DNA from: Aeromonas veronii
GTDB taxonomy: Bacteria; Pseudomonadota; Gammaproteobacteria; Enterobacterales; Aeromonadaceae
Direction of reading: 5' to 3'
DNA: 64,000 nt
Assembly (NCBI GenBank): GCA_041319085.1
Contig: CP101033.1
Location: 2,692,501-2,756,500 of the forward strand
Under the pieces are notes generated by a model. That model did not search any database and had not been told where the DNA came from. It saw only the letters and a list, made by a program, of their open reading frames with translations. A program made the translations under genes and the position numbers. Shown piece after piece: positions 19,001 through 27,900 of the stretch (position 1 is the first letter of the stretch; each line of letters opens with the position of its first letter).

Positions 19001-19264
19001 CAAATAATGCGCACAACCCTCTATTGTGCGGGCGGCATGATTATCCAAACCTGCAGGGAGGTCAACCCCGCAGCAACCATTAATGGGCAACGGCAACCGC
19101 TTGTTACAATTGGCTGCCAGCAAGCGGCACGGGCCATGCATTCATTGGCTTGCACTCACACCGACATGACTGGCCATCAAGCCTGAAGCCATTATGTTTA
19201 TTGCTTCTCACCCTGTATTGCGGTGATCCCGCCATCACCGCACGGAGGGATTACCGATCCAGAT
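19001..19264. other. Intergenic region upstream of the M-box
   Basis: About 260 bp that should contain the mgtE promoter. Two notable inverted repeats are present: CGCACAA-N7-TTGTGCG at 19011-19031 and GCGGTGAT-CCCGCC-ATCACCGC near 19219-19240. No credible gene is seen on either strand. Confidence 0.5.
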
Positions 19265-19303
19265 AAAAAAAAATCCGAAACCCAATCAACAGGTTTCGGA
19301 TTT
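19265..19303 (-). terminator. Rho-independent terminator after the TerC gene
   Basis: AAATCCGAAACC pairs with GGTTTCGGATTT; the run of nine A on the + strand is the T tract for leftward transcription. Confidence 0.9.
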
Positions 19304-19355
19304 GACACTCTCAGCAGGATCGCTCAATGGATCCTTGGCTGATCACTATCCCCGT

Positions 19356-20300
19356 TCACGCCGCTTTTTTGCGAGTCACAAAGAGGCTCAGACCCATGGA
19401 CGTCAGCAGGATCAGCGCAACGACGCCCAATGCAATGCCGGTCGGGATCTTGAAGATATCCAGCAGCAGCATCTTGACCCCGATAAACATCAGGATCAGC
19501 GCCAGACCGTATTTGAGCAGGGCGAAGCGATCAGCCACCCCCGCCAGCAGGAAGTACATGGCACGCAGACCCATGATGGCGAAAATGTTGGAGGTCAGCA
19601 CGATGAAGGGATCCGTGGTCACCGCAAAGATGGCCGGGATACTGTCCACCGCGAAGATGAGATCGCTCACCTCCACCAGCACCAGAATGAGCAGCAGCGG
19701 GGTGGCATAGCGCACACCATCACGCCAGACGAAGAATTTCTCCCCTTCCAGAGTTTCGGTCACCTTAAAACGACGGCGCATCCAGCCCAGCAGCGGGTTG
19801 TTGGCGAGATCTGGCTCTTTGTCGGCCGCCCACAACATCTTGACACCGGTCAGCAGCAAGAAAGCGCCGAACAGATAGAGGATCCAGTGGAACTGCTCGA
19901 TGAGCCAGCTACCCGCGAACACCATACCGGCACGCATCACGATGGCACCCAGTACTCCGTAGAGCAGCACGCGACGCTGCAGCTCGGCCGGAATGGCAAA
20001 GTAACCGAACAGCATCAGCCAGACGAAGACGTTGTCCACTGCCAGCGCTTTCTCGATGAGGTAGCCGGTGAGGAACTCCAGCCCTTTCTGGTTGGCAATC
20101 TCACGGCCCGCGCTGTGATCGAGCCAAAACCAGATAGCCAGGTTGAAGAGCAGCGCCACACTGATCCAGATGAGGGACCAGATACCGGCCTCTTTGAGCG
20201 ACACCTTGTGGGATTTGCCGCCACCGACAAAGCGTATGTCTATCCATAACAGGACCAGCACTATGCTGAAGAAACCGGTCCACATCCACCATTCACCCAT
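19356..20300 (-). CDS. alx: TerC/Alx family membrane protein
   Basis: A 314-residue integral membrane protein of the TerC family with about eight or nine helices. The first conserved block is EKALAVDNVFVWLMLF with the intramembrane aspartate; the second is VEVSDLIFAVDSIPAIFAV. E. coli Alx has the same architecture and exports Mn2+. The frame is open to 20465, but that extension runs through the riboswitch; ATG 20300 begins the first helix after a GGGAGAAG site. Control by the adjacent yybP-ykoY element supports a manganese role. Gene name is by analogy. Confidence 0.9.
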   Translation of the reverse strand: MGEWWMWTGFFSIVLVLLWIDIRFVGGGKSHKVSLKEAGIWSLIWISVALLFNLAIWFWLDHSAGREIANQKGLEFLTGYLIEKALAVDNVFVWLMLFGYFAIPAELQRRVLLYGVLGAIVMRAGMVFAGSWLIEQFHWILYLFGAFLLLTGVKMLWAADKEPDLANNPLLGWMRRRFKVTETLEGEKFFVWRDGVRYATPLLLILVLVEVSDLIFAVDSIPAIFAVTTDPFIVLTSNIFAIMGLRAMYFLLAGVADRFALLKYGLALILMFIGVKMLLLDIFKIPTGIALGVVALILLTSMGLSLFVTRKKAA

Positions 20301-20312
20301 GTTCACTTCTCC

Positions 20313-20350
20313 CAAAAACGACAAAACCCACGACCGAGAGGCGTGGGTTT
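20313..20350 (-). terminator. Regulatory terminator of the yybP-ykoY leader
   Basis: On the - strand AAACCCACG pairs with CGTGGGTTT, followed by TGTCGTTTTT, 13 nt before the alx ATG. The loop contains GCCTCTCGG, which is complementary to CCGAGAGGC in the last aptamer hairpin. The two could pair as an antiterminator or tertiary contact. Confidence 0.82.
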
Positions 20351-20357
20351 GCGTTTG

Positions 20358-20493
20358 GAGCAGATACACCTTGCCTCTCGGCAAGGTCTCACTTACAGCT
20401 GATTTGCATCGACTGCCCGGCTGCCGGGTGCACTGCAGGATATGGGTGCACCGTATTGACGACAAACCGGCGAGAAGTTACTCCCCTTGTTGC
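20358..20493 (-). promoter_or_regulatory. yybP-ykoY manganese riboswitch
   Basis: The - strand shows the family blocks: CAAGGGGAGTAACTTCTCGC, GTCGTCAATACGG and GAGACCTTGCCGAGAGGCAAGG. The first two form the metal-binding loops in known structures. The last is the conserved CCUUGCC/GGCAAGG hairpin. It precedes a TerC/Alx gene, one of the standard contexts of this element. When Mn2+ is bound the downstream terminator should be prevented. Confidence 0.88.
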
Positions 20494-20602
20494 GCGGATA
20501 GTAGCAGTGGTAAAAGATAACGCCAAGAGGCATCTTCACTGCCGTCAAAAATAAATCGGGGCCCCATCAAGGAGCCCCGCAAACAGGTTCAGCACATCCC
20601 CA

Positions 20603-21598
20603 TCAGAGCGGATCCACCTTGAGGCAGGAGACCGCGTGATCGAAATTCCCCTCCAGAACGGGGCGGGTCTTGGCGCACTCGGGCCCAGCCACCGGGCAGC
20701 GGGTGCGGAACACGCAACCGGACGGCGGGTTCATCGGTGAGGGCAAGTCCCCCTCCAGGATCTGGATCACCTTGTTGCGCTCCAGCTCCGGGTCCGGGAT
20801 CGGCACCGCTGACATCAGCGCCTTGGTGTAAGGGTGCAACGGATTGGCGAAGATCTCCTTGCGGGTCCCCAGCTCGACGGCGTTGCCCAGATACATCACC
20901 AGCACCCGATCGGAGATGTGTTTGACCACCGACAGATCGTGGGCGATGAAGATGAGCGACAGCCCCATCTCCTTTTGCAGGGATTTGAGCAGGTTGACCA
21001 CTTGCGCCTGAATGGAAACATCCAGCGCCGAGACCGGCTCGTCGCAGATGATCATCTTGGGCTCGAGGATCAGCGCCCGGGCAATCCCGATCCGCTGGCA
21101 CTGGCCGCCGGAGAACTCGTGCGGGTAGCGGTTGACCAGGTTGGGCAACAGCCCCACCTTGCTCATCATGGCGCGCACCTTCTCCTTCACCTCTTCCCGT
21201 GGCAGGTTGGGGTAGAAGGTGATGAGCGGCTCGGCAATGATGTCGCCGATGGTCATGCGCGGGTTCAGCGAAGCCAGCGGGTCCTGGAAAATCATCTGGA
21301 TCTCTTTGCGCTTCTCCCGCAGGGCATTTTGATCGAGCTTGGTAAGATCGTCACCCAGCCACACTACCTTGCCATCGGTGGCCGGCACCAGACCGATGAT
21401 GGCGCGGGCAAAGGTCGATTTGCCGCAGCCGGACTCCCCCACCACGCCGAGAGTTTCCCCTTCGTAGAGACGCATGGTCACGCCATCGACCGCTTTGAGG
21501 TCGGACGGCTTGGCCCAGGGCCACGCCTTGCCACTCTTGATACTGAAGTGGACCTTGAGGTCAGACACTTCCAACAGCAATTTTTTGTCGGCACCCAT
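20603..21598 (-). CDS. oppF: Oligopeptide ABC transporter ATPase OppF
   Basis: A 331-residue ATPase of the oligopeptide importer. Walker A is GESGCGKST, the signature is FSGGQCQRIGIARAL, and Walker B is MIICDEPVSALD followed by the H-loop IAHDLSVV. The C-terminal oligopeptide/dipeptide extension with four cysteine-containing segments (CVFRTRCPVAGPEC) is present. In this family that region can bind an iron-sulfur cluster. It is the last gene of the opp operon and its start abuts the oppD stop. Confidence 0.96.
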   Translation of the reverse strand: MGADKKLLLEVSDLKVHFSIKSGKAWPWAKPSDLKAVDGVTMRLYEGETLGVVGESGCGKSTFARAIIGLVPATDGKVVWLGDDLTKLDQNALREKRKEIQMIFQDPLASLNPRMTIGDIIAEPLITFYPNLPREEVKEKVRAMMSKVGLLPNLVNRYPHEFSGGQCQRIGIARALILEPKMIICDEPVSALDVSIQAQVVNLLKSLQKEMGLSLIFIAHDLSVVKHISDRVLVMYLGNAVELGTRKEIFANPLHPYTKALMSAVPIPDPELERNKVIQILEGDLPSPMNPPSGCVFRTRCPVAGPECAKTRPVLEGNFDHAVSCLKVDPL

Positions 21599-22579
21599 TT
21601 AGTTGGCCCCCTTGTTGATCGCATCCGATACCCAGTGGCAAGCCCGCTCCCGACCGTCGTTGAACGGCGTCAGGATCGGTGACTGCTGGCCACAAATCTC
21701 GCTGACCCGGTGGCAACGCTCCTGGAAGGGGCAGCCGGTGGGCAAACGCAGCAGGTTGGGCGGATTGCCCGGGATGGTGGGCAGCACTTCCCCTTCGGTA
21801 TCGAGACGGGGAATGGCGCGCAGCAAGCCTTCGGTGTAGGGGTGGCTCGGGCGATAGAAGATATCGTCTACCTTGCCGTACTCCATGGTACGACCGGCAT
21901 ACATCACCAGCACCTTGTTGCAGATACCGGCGACCACGCCAAGGTCGTGGGTGATCATGATGATGGCGGTGTTGAACTCGCGCTTGAGCTCGTTCATCAG
22001 AGTCATGATCTGGGCCTGCACGGTCACGTCGAGCGCGGTGGTCGGCTCATCGGCGATCAGCAGTTGCGGCCGGCACAGCAGCGCCATGGCGATCATCACC
22101 CGCTGACGCATGCCGCCGGAAAACTCGTGGGGGTACATCCCCATCCGCTTGCGTGCTTCAGGAATTTTCACCGCATCGAGCATCCGCACCGACTCTTCGA
22201 ACGCTTCCGCCTTGCTCACCCCTTTGTGCAGCATCAGCACTTCCATCAGCTGATCCTTCACCTTCATGTAGGGGTTAAGCGAGGTCATGGGGTCCTGGAA
22301 AATCATGGCGATCTTCTCGGAGCGGATCTTGTTGAGCTTGGACTCTGGCAGGTTGAGGATCTCTTCACCCTGAAATTTGGCGGAGCCGGTAATAATGCCG
22401 TTTTTGGCCAGCAGGCCCATGATGGCAAAGGCAGTCTGGGATTTACCGGAGCCGGACTCACCGACGATCCCCAGGGTCTCGCCCGCGGCGAGGGAGAAGT
22501 TGAGGTCGTTGACCGCCACCACATTGCCGTCCGGGGTCTTGAACTCGACCCGCAGATCTTTCACATCCAGTAACTTCAT
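21599..22579 (-). CDS. oppD: Oligopeptide ABC transporter ATPase OppD
   Basis: A 326-residue ATPase pairing with OppF. Walker A is GESGSGKSQ, the signature [15 protein letters not shown], Walker [13 protein letters not shown], with MITHDLGVV as H-loop. The C-terminus has the conserved [14 protein letters not shown] segment of the peptide transporter ATPases. Note that the Walker A threonine/serine is S then Q, as in E. coli OppD. It lies 78 bp after oppC. Confidence 0.96.
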   Translation of the reverse strand: MKLLDVKDLRVEFKTPDGNVVAVNDLNFSLAAGETLGIVGESGSGKSQTAFAIMGLLAKNGIITGSAKFQGEEILNLPESKLNKIRSEKIAMIFQDPMTSLNPYMKVKDQLMEVLMLHKGVSKAEAFEESVRMLDAVKIPEARKRMGMYPHEFSGGMRQRVMIAMALLCRPQLLIADEPTTALDVTVQAQIMTLMNELKREFNTAIIMITHDLGVVAGICNKVLVMYAGRTMEYGKVDDIFYRPSHPYTEGLLRAIPRLDTEGEVLPTIPGNPPNLLRLPTGCPFQERCHRVSEICGQQSPILTPFNDGRERACHWVSDAINKGAN

Positions 22580-22657
22580 ATAAAAACTCCTTATCGATCT
22601 TGTGTGATGCTTTCCTGTCGATCCATTGGACGCGATTAACGGTCCTTCGCCGCTTTC

Positions 22658-23569
22658 TTAGCGATCCTTCGGATCGAGGGCGTCACGCAGACCATCCCCG
22701 AGGAAGTTGAAGCAAAACAGGGTCACCACCATTAAACCGGCGGGGAACAGCAGTTGCCAGATGGCCACTTCCATCGACTTGGAGCCTTCATCCAGCAGGG
22801 CACCCCAGCTGGTCATCGGTTCCTGAACGCCAAGGCCCAGGAAACTCAGGAAGGATTCAAACATGATCATGCCCGGCACCAGCAAGGTGGCGTAGACGGC
22901 CACGATACCGAGTACGTTCGGTACGATGTGACGAGTGATGATCTTCCACTTGGAGACACCACAGACGTGGGCCGCCTCGATAAACTCCTTGCTCTTGAGG
23001 CTCAGGGTCTGACCGCGCACGATCCGCGCCATGTCGAGCCAGCTCACCGCCCCGATGGCGAGAAAGATAAGCGCCAGATTGCGGCCGAAGAAGGTGACCA
23101 GCATGATAACGAAGAACATGAAGGGGAAGGCGTTGAGGATCTCCAGTACCCGCATCATCAGGCTGTCGACCCGGCCGCCGATAAAGCCGGAGGCCGCACC
23201 ATAAAGGGTGCCAATAACGACGGCCACCATGGCGCCCATGATGCCGACCATCAGGGAGATGCGGCCACCCAGCAGGGTGCGCACAAACAGATCTCGACCC
23301 AGGCTGTCGGTGCCGAAGTAGTGACCCGCTTCCATATCCGGCGGCGACTGCATCGCGCCCCAGTCCGGATCGTCAAAGGTGTATTGCGACAGATGGGGGC
23401 CAACGATGACCGCCAGACCGATGATGGTCAGAATGATCAGGCTGGTCAGTGCCGCCTTGTTGCGCAGGAAACGGCGACGGGCATCCTTCCACAGGGAGCG
23501 CCCCTCCACCACTTCCACTTTTTGCGCGAACGCCTCGACGGCATCGCGTTTTTCAGTTGAAACAACCAT
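22658..23569 (-). CDS. oppC: Oligopeptide ABC transporter permease OppC
   Basis: A 303-residue inner-membrane permease. A cytoplasmic N-terminal extension (about 40 residues) is followed by six helices; the DPxxGHYFGTDSLGRDLF-type periplasmic loop appears as AGHYFGTDSLGRDLF, and the EAA coupling motif as EFIEAAHVCGVSKWKIITRH. Forms the pore with OppB. It is 14 bp from the oppB stop. Confidence 0.96.
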   Translation of the reverse strand: MVVSTEKRDAVEAFAQKVEVVEGRSLWKDARRRFLRNKAALTSLIILTIIGLAVIVGPHLSQYTFDDPDWGAMQSPPDMEAGHYFGTDSLGRDLFVRTLLGGRISLMVGIMGAMVAVVIGTLYGAASGFIGGRVDSLMMRVLEILNAFPFMFFVIMLVTFFGRNLALIFLAIGAVSWLDMARIVRGQTLSLKSKEFIEAAHVCGVSKWKIITRHIVPNVLGIVAVYATLLVPGMIMFESFLSFLGLGVQEPMTSWGALLDEGSKSMEVAIWQLLFPAGLMVVTLFCFNFLGDGLRDALDPKDR

Positions 23570-23583
23570 GATGAACTCCCGAA

Positions 23584-24504
23584 TTAGTAACGGATCTTGG
23601 GATCGATAAAGGCGTAGAGAATATCGACCACAGCGTTAAAGGTGATGGTGAGGGCGCCGACCAGAATGGTCAGACCGAGCACCATGGAGTAATCACGGTT
23701 AAGGGCACCGTTAACGAACAGCTGACCGATCCCCGGCAGGCCGAAGATGGTCTCGATCACCACGGAACCTGTGATGATGCCGACAAAGGCCGGGCCCAGA
23801 TAGGAGACCACCGGCAGCATGGCCGGACGCAGCGCATGCTTCAGGATGATGTGGCGCAGCGGTAAGCCCTTGGCACGGGCGGTACGGATGAAGTTGGAGT
23901 TCATGGTCTCGATCATGCTGCCCCGCATGATCCGCGAGATGGCAGAAATGTAGTACATCATCATGCCGAACACCGGCAGCACCATAAACTGGATGCCACC
24001 GCCCTGCCAGCCACCAGCCGGGAACCAGCCAAGATGAATACTGAAAAACAGCACCAGCAAGGGCGCCAGCACGAAGCCCGGGATCACCACCCCGGCCATG
24101 GCCGACGACATCAGTAGATAGTCGATGATGGTGTTCTGTTTCAGTGCCGCTATGGTGCCGAAGGTAACCCCCAGCAGCACGGCGAAGAAGAAGGCCGTTG
24201 TTCCAATCTTGGCGGAAACAGGCAACGCCTGACTCACCAGATCATTGACGGTGAAATCCTTGTATTTGAAAGAGGGCCCCAAATCCCCCTGCACCAGGTT
24301 GCCCAGGTAGGTGAGATATTGCATGCCAATCGGTTTGTCGAGCCCGTATTTGGCCTCGATGTTGGCGATGACTTCGGGGGGCAGTGAACGCTCGCTGGTA
24401 AAGGGGTTACCCGGGGCGAAACGCATCATAAAGAAAGAGACAGTGATCAACACCAGTAGCGTCGGGATCGCTTCCAATAGCCGTTTAAAAATGAATTTCA
24501 ACAT
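23584..24504 (-). CDS. oppB: Oligopeptide ABC transporter permease OppB
   Basis: A 306-residue permease with the N-terminus MLKFIFKRLLEAIPTLLVLI shared with E. coli OppB. The EAA-type motif is FIRTARAKGLPLRHIILKHA. ATG 24504 is preferred over 24510 because it matches homologues. An attenuator-like hairpin separates it from oppA. Confidence 0.96.
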   Translation of the reverse strand: MLKFIFKRLLEAIPTLLVLITVSFFMMRFAPGNPFTSERSLPPEVIANIEAKYGLDKPIGMQYLTYLGNLVQGDLGPSFKYKDFTVNDLVSQALPVSAKIGTTAFFFAVLLGVTFGTIAALKQNTIIDYLLMSSAMAGVVIPGFVLAPLLVLFFSIHLGWFPAGGWQGGGIQFMVLPVFGMMMYYISAISRIMRGSMIETMNSNFIRTARAKGLPLRHIILKHALRPAMLPVVSYLGPAFVGIITGSVVIETIFGLPGIGQLFVNGALNRDYSMVLGLTILVGALTITFNAVVDILYAFIDPKIRY

Positions 24505-24547
24505 AGACATTACCTGTCCTGAACTGCTTCCAAAGGGTCGCGGTTGT

Positions 24548-24573
24548 AATAAAGGCCCGCCGTCTGGCGGGCC
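24548..24573 (-). terminator. Intercistronic hairpin between oppA and oppB
   Basis: GGCCCGCC-AGAC-GGCGGGCC followed on the - strand by TTTATT. It is a short strong stem with a weak T tract, placed 30 bp after oppA. It is suited to partial termination and to protecting the oppA 3' end, giving more binding protein than permease. Confidence 0.75.
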
Positions 24574-24602
24574 CTGCTTGTTATGCGACTTGTTGCTTTA
24601 AA

Positions 24603-26222
24603 TCAGTGAGCAATGATGTACATATCTTTGCTGTAGAGGTTATCCAGCGGGTTGCTTGGGTAACCCCCGACGTAAGATTTAACCATCCGGGGTTGCACAT
24701 ATTGGTAGATGGGGATAATCGGCATGTCTTTGGCCAAGATCTCTTCCGCCTGGACGTAGAGCTTGTTGCGCGCATCCGCATCGACCTGATCGCGAGAGTC
24801 GGTCATCAACTTGTCAAACGCCGGATTGGAGTATTTGCCATCGTTGTTGCCGTGGGTGGTCTGCATCAGATCCAGCATGGAAGAGGCTTCGTTGTAGTCG
24901 GCGCTCCAGCCGGCACGGCCCACATCAAACTGCCCCTGCTTCTTGGTCTCCAGGTAAGTTTTCCACTCCTGGTTCACCAAACTGACTTCTGCACCCAGTT
25001 TTTTCCACATGGAGGCAACGGCCACCGCCACTTTCTTGTGGTTGTCATCGGTGTTGTAGAGCAGCTCGAACTTCAGCGGCTTGCTGGCATCGAAACCGGC
25101 CTCTTTCAACAGCGCCTTGGCCTTGGCATCTCGCTCGGCCTGGGTCATTTTTGACCACTCAGGGGCAACCGGTTTAAAACCATCAACATAGTCAGGCGTC
25201 AAGCCATATGCAGGCTCTTGACCTTGCCCCATGACTTTATCTGCAATCACATCGCGATTGACCGCATAAGAGAGCGCCGTACGCACTCGCACGTCATCAA
25301 ACGGCTTTTTCTTAATGTTGAACTGGTAGTAATAAGTAGAAACCAGACCTTCAACCTTCAGATCTGCCGGATAATCCTTCTTGAGTTGCTTGAAACGTTC
25401 GATAGGCACGTTCCATGTCATATCGATTTCGCCAGCCAAGAAGCGATTGAGCTCTGCGTTGGTGGATTGGATCGGAAGATAGGTAACCTTGTTGATCGCC
25501 GTTTTTGCATCATTCCAATAGTTTTTGTTGCGCTCCAACCCAATTCGCTCGTTAACAACCCATTCCTTCAATACGTAGGCACCGTTACCTACCATATTGC
25601 CCGGCTGGGTCCATTTTTCACCATACTTCTCGATCACCTTTTTCGGCACCGGGTAGGTAGTGGTATGAGAGAGCATGGTGACAAAATAAGGGATCGCCTT
25701 CTCAAGCTGCACTTCAAAGGTGTAATCATCAGTCGCCTTCACACCCAGCGTATCGGACGGCTTCTTGCCGGCAATGATCTCTGTGGCGTTGGCGATGGTC
25801 GGCATCTCCAGATACCAGGAGTAAGGAGAGGCGGTCTTGGGGTCAACTGCACGTTGGAAGGCATAGACAAAGTCATGAGCGGTGACTGGCTCACCGTTTG
25901 ACCACTTGGCATCCTTGCGCAGGTGGAAGACATAGTGCTTGTTATCCTTGGTTTCCCAAGACTCTGCTACCCCGGGAACGACTTCACCCTTGTGTCCAGA
26001 GGAGACCAACCCCTCAAACAAGTCACGCAAAATGGCGGACTCAGGTGTTCCTTCAACTTTCTGAGGGTCCAACGTTGCCGGCTCGGAACCGTTGCCTTTT
26101 ACCAGTTGCTGAACTTCAGCCAGCTTGGTTCCCGCCGGGATATCGGCAGCCTGAGCCACATTGACACCACCAAACAGTGCAGCCATCAGCAGTGTGTTAA
26201 TCATTGTTTTTTTATGAGTCAT
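24603..26222 (-). CDS. oppA: Periplasmic oligopeptide-binding protein OppA
   Basis: A 539-residue solute-binding protein of family 5. The signal peptide (TLLMAALFGGVNVAQAAD) is followed by the mature domain with DPQKVEGTPESAILRDLFEG and the VTAHDFVYAFQRAVDP block typical of peptide binders. It captures peptides largely by backbone contacts and passes them to OppBCDF. ATG 26222 follows GGAGTAGGGA and begins the signal peptide; the frame extends to 26249 without support. Confidence 0.95.
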   Translation of the reverse strand: MTHKKTMINTLLMAALFGGVNVAQAADIPAGTKLAEVQQLVKGNGSEPATLDPQKVEGTPESAILRDLFEGLVSSGHKGEVVPGVAESWETKDNKHYVFHLRKDAKWSNGEPVTAHDFVYAFQRAVDPKTASPYSWYLEMPTIANATEIIAGKKPSDTLGVKATDDYTFEVQLEKAIPYFVTMLSHTTTYPVPKKVIEKYGEKWTQPGNMVGNGAYVLKEWVVNERIGLERNKNYWNDAKTAINKVTYLPIQSTNAELNRFLAGEIDMTWNVPIERFKQLKKDYPADLKVEGLVSTYYYQFNIKKKPFDDVRVRTALSYAVNRDVIADKVMGQGQEPAYGLTPDYVDGFKPVAPEWSKMTQAERDAKAKALLKEAGFDASKPLKFELLYNTDDNHKKVAVAVASMWKKLGAEVSLVNQEWKTYLETKKQGQFDVGRAGWSADYNEASSMLDLMQTTHGNNDGKYSNPAFDKLMTDSRDQVDADARNKLYVQAEEILAKDMPIIPIYQYVQPRMVKSYVGGYPSNPLDNLYSKDMYIIAH

Positions 26223-26456
26223 TTCCCTACTCCAACAAGAACATTCCATGCGTTATTAAAAGTGACGGGATGGAAACCCGCTCCCAGCATAATTCCCTGC
26301 CAATTCCGATAATGCAACAGATATTGTCAGGGTAATCGCCATTCTTTGGACAAAAAATCATATGTGGAGCGCTTTTTCAGTGTTAAAACACCAGCGCCTA
26401 GCTCATTTTTCACACAAACGACCGATTTTAGAAAAGACCAGGTAAAAAGCAACCAA
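26223..26456. other. oppA leader and promoter region
   Basis: About 235 bp with AT-rich segments at 26340-26460. A promoter for the opp operon is expected here but no unambiguous -35/-10 pair or operator stands out. No gene is seen. Confidence 0.4.
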
Positions 26457-26484
26457 TAAAAAGCCGGTCACAAGGACCGGCTTT
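26457..26484 (-). terminator. Terminator after ychE
   Basis: AAAGCCGGTC pairs with GACCGGCTTT with a 5-nt loop; the A-rich left side is the T tract for leftward transcription. Confidence 0.85.
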
Positions 26485-26501
26485 CATAAAACAGACCTGG
26501 C

Positions 26502-27137
26502 TCACATCAGACTGGGGAAAACCCCCTTGATGCCGGCCACCATGATCTCGATACCGAGGGACATCATGATAAGACCCATGATACGGGTCACCACGTTGAT
26601 GCCGGTGTTGCCCATGATCTTGAACAACAGCGGCGCGGCACGAAAGATGAGCCAGGAGCAGAAAGAGAAGACCACCACCACCACGGACATGCCGAGCAGT
26701 TGCTGCCAGTGACTCTGGCTGGCATAGACAATCACCGAGGAGATAGCACCGGGCCCCGCCATCAACGGCAGCGCCAGCGGTACCACGGCGATCGATTCAC
26801 GCACCGCCAGTTCACCCTTTTCCTGTTTGTTATGCTTCACCTCACCCAGCTTGCCCTGCAACATCGACCAGGCGATCAGGGTGATCAGCGACCCCCCGGC
26901 AATCCGAAACGATGCCAGCGAGATGCCAAACCCATCGAGGATAAGCTGCCCCATATACATGGAGACCAGCAGGATCACCATCACCGCGATATTGGCGGTG
27001 GTGTTGGTTTTCATCCGCTCAGCCTGGGTATGGTGGCTGGTCAGGCTGACAAACACCGGCAACAAACCAAGCGGATTGATAATTGCGAACAGACCGACAA
27101 AAAACTTTAGATACAACGAGACGTCAATTGCTGCCAT
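26502..27137 (-). CDS. ychE: MarC family membrane protein YchE
   Basis: A 211-residue integral membrane protein with six predicted helices. FFVGLFAIINPLGLLPVFVSLT at the N-terminus and PLALPLMAGPGAISSVIV in the middle are MarC/UPF0056 hallmarks. The function of the family is unsettled; an early link of MarC to antibiotic resistance was not upheld. Position between adhE and oppA is the E. coli ychE position. ATG 27137 gives the normal N-terminus. Confidence 0.88.
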   Translation of the reverse strand: MAAIDVSLYLKFFVGLFAIINPLGLLPVFVSLTSHHTQAERMKTNTTANIAVMVILLVSMYMGQLILDGFGISLASFRIAGGSLITLIAWSMLQGKLGEVKHNKQEKGELAVRESIAVVPLALPLMAGPGAISSVIVYASQSHWQQLLGMSVVVVVFSFCSWLIFRAAPLLFKIMGNTGINVVTRIMGLIMMSLGIEIMVAGIKGVFPSLM

Positions 27138-27726
27138 AGGCGCCTTCCAATAGAGTGTCGGGCCCACTGGGCCAGTCCATTAATTTCGTGTGTAAATTTA
27201 CATCATAGCCAGAGCGGGCACCAATCAAATAATCTCACCATTTCCGGGGGTTTTTAGTTAGTTCAGCTAATGCATCCGCTCTCACTGGCATAAAATGATG
27301 CAAAAAGCATCTGCCACCGCCAGACAAGCATCACAAGCGTGAACGCGAGCCTGCTTATATCATGACCAGCACCACTGACATTGACTCGGCAAGAGTGCAG
27401 CAACGCAAAACAGGTAACGCGGGCAGAAATAGCATCCTCGGGGAATAAAGCAGATTAATCATGGATTAAAACAACAATCATTTTCGCAACAAATGCTGGA
27501 ATTAACCACGTTTGCCGGTGATTTTGAAACCAATTCACTCATATTTGCTAACCAATACCGTCAAAACGGTTCTACAAACCGATGCAAAAGTGCAATTAAC
27601 CACTTGATAAATGTGGTTTATTACCCTCTATTAACACGTTTCTTGCCTTTCACTTCTACACACATTCCGATAACATCAGTCAAACAAGGTTCGTGAAACA
27701 AAATTTCTTTTGTTCTTTTGTTACAC
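27138..27726. other. Long intergenic region upstream of adhE
   Basis: About 590 bp, AT-rich, between divergent ychE and adhE. It should hold the ychE promoter and upstream regulatory DNA for adhE. A 67-codon frame at 27493-27696 has no recognisable product and no good ribosome binding site, so I do not call it. Confidence 0.45.
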
Positions 27727-27769
27727 ATGATCTAGATCAAGTTTTTCTGAGTCAGCCCCGCTCTATAAT
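27727..27769 (+). promoter_or_regulatory. FNR-type class II promoter of adhE
   Basis: ATGAT-CTAG-ATCAA (27727-27740) matches nine of ten bases of the FNR consensus TTGAT-N4-ATCAA. A perfect TATAAT lies at 27764-27769. The site centre is about 42 bp before the expected transcription start, the class II activating position, and there is no good -35. This predicts anaerobic induction. Confidence 0.75.
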
Positions 27770-27784
27770 CGACTCAGAAAGCGA

Positions 27785-27875
27785 TTTAGTAAGGCATGTA
27801 AATACCCCGTTGTAGTGATTCTGTTCTTGACAGGGCATCTATAATTGCTGGGCATTGCCAACGTCTTACTAAACA
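27785..27875 (+). other. Structured adhE 5' leader
   Basis: TTTAGTAAG (near 27785-27793) and CTTACTAAA (near 27865-27873) form a perfect 9-bp long-range inverted repeat, extendable to 11 bp with a G-U pair. It brackets about 70 nt and ends just before the AGGAGA ribosome binding site. E. coli adhE also has a long structured leader that limits translation until processed by RNase III; a similar role here is inference. Confidence 0.5.
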
Positions 27876-27900
27876 GTTTTCAAATAATCAGGAGATAAAC

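Noticed and set aside
20301-20465. 55-residue N-terminal extension of the TerC protein
   Set aside because: It is the riboswitch and terminator read as protein; the first membrane helix starts after ATG 20300.
27493-27696. 67-codon open frame in the adhE upstream region
   Set aside because: No recognisable sequence, no ribosome binding site and AT-rich composition unlike neighbouring genes; it overlaps regulatory DNA.
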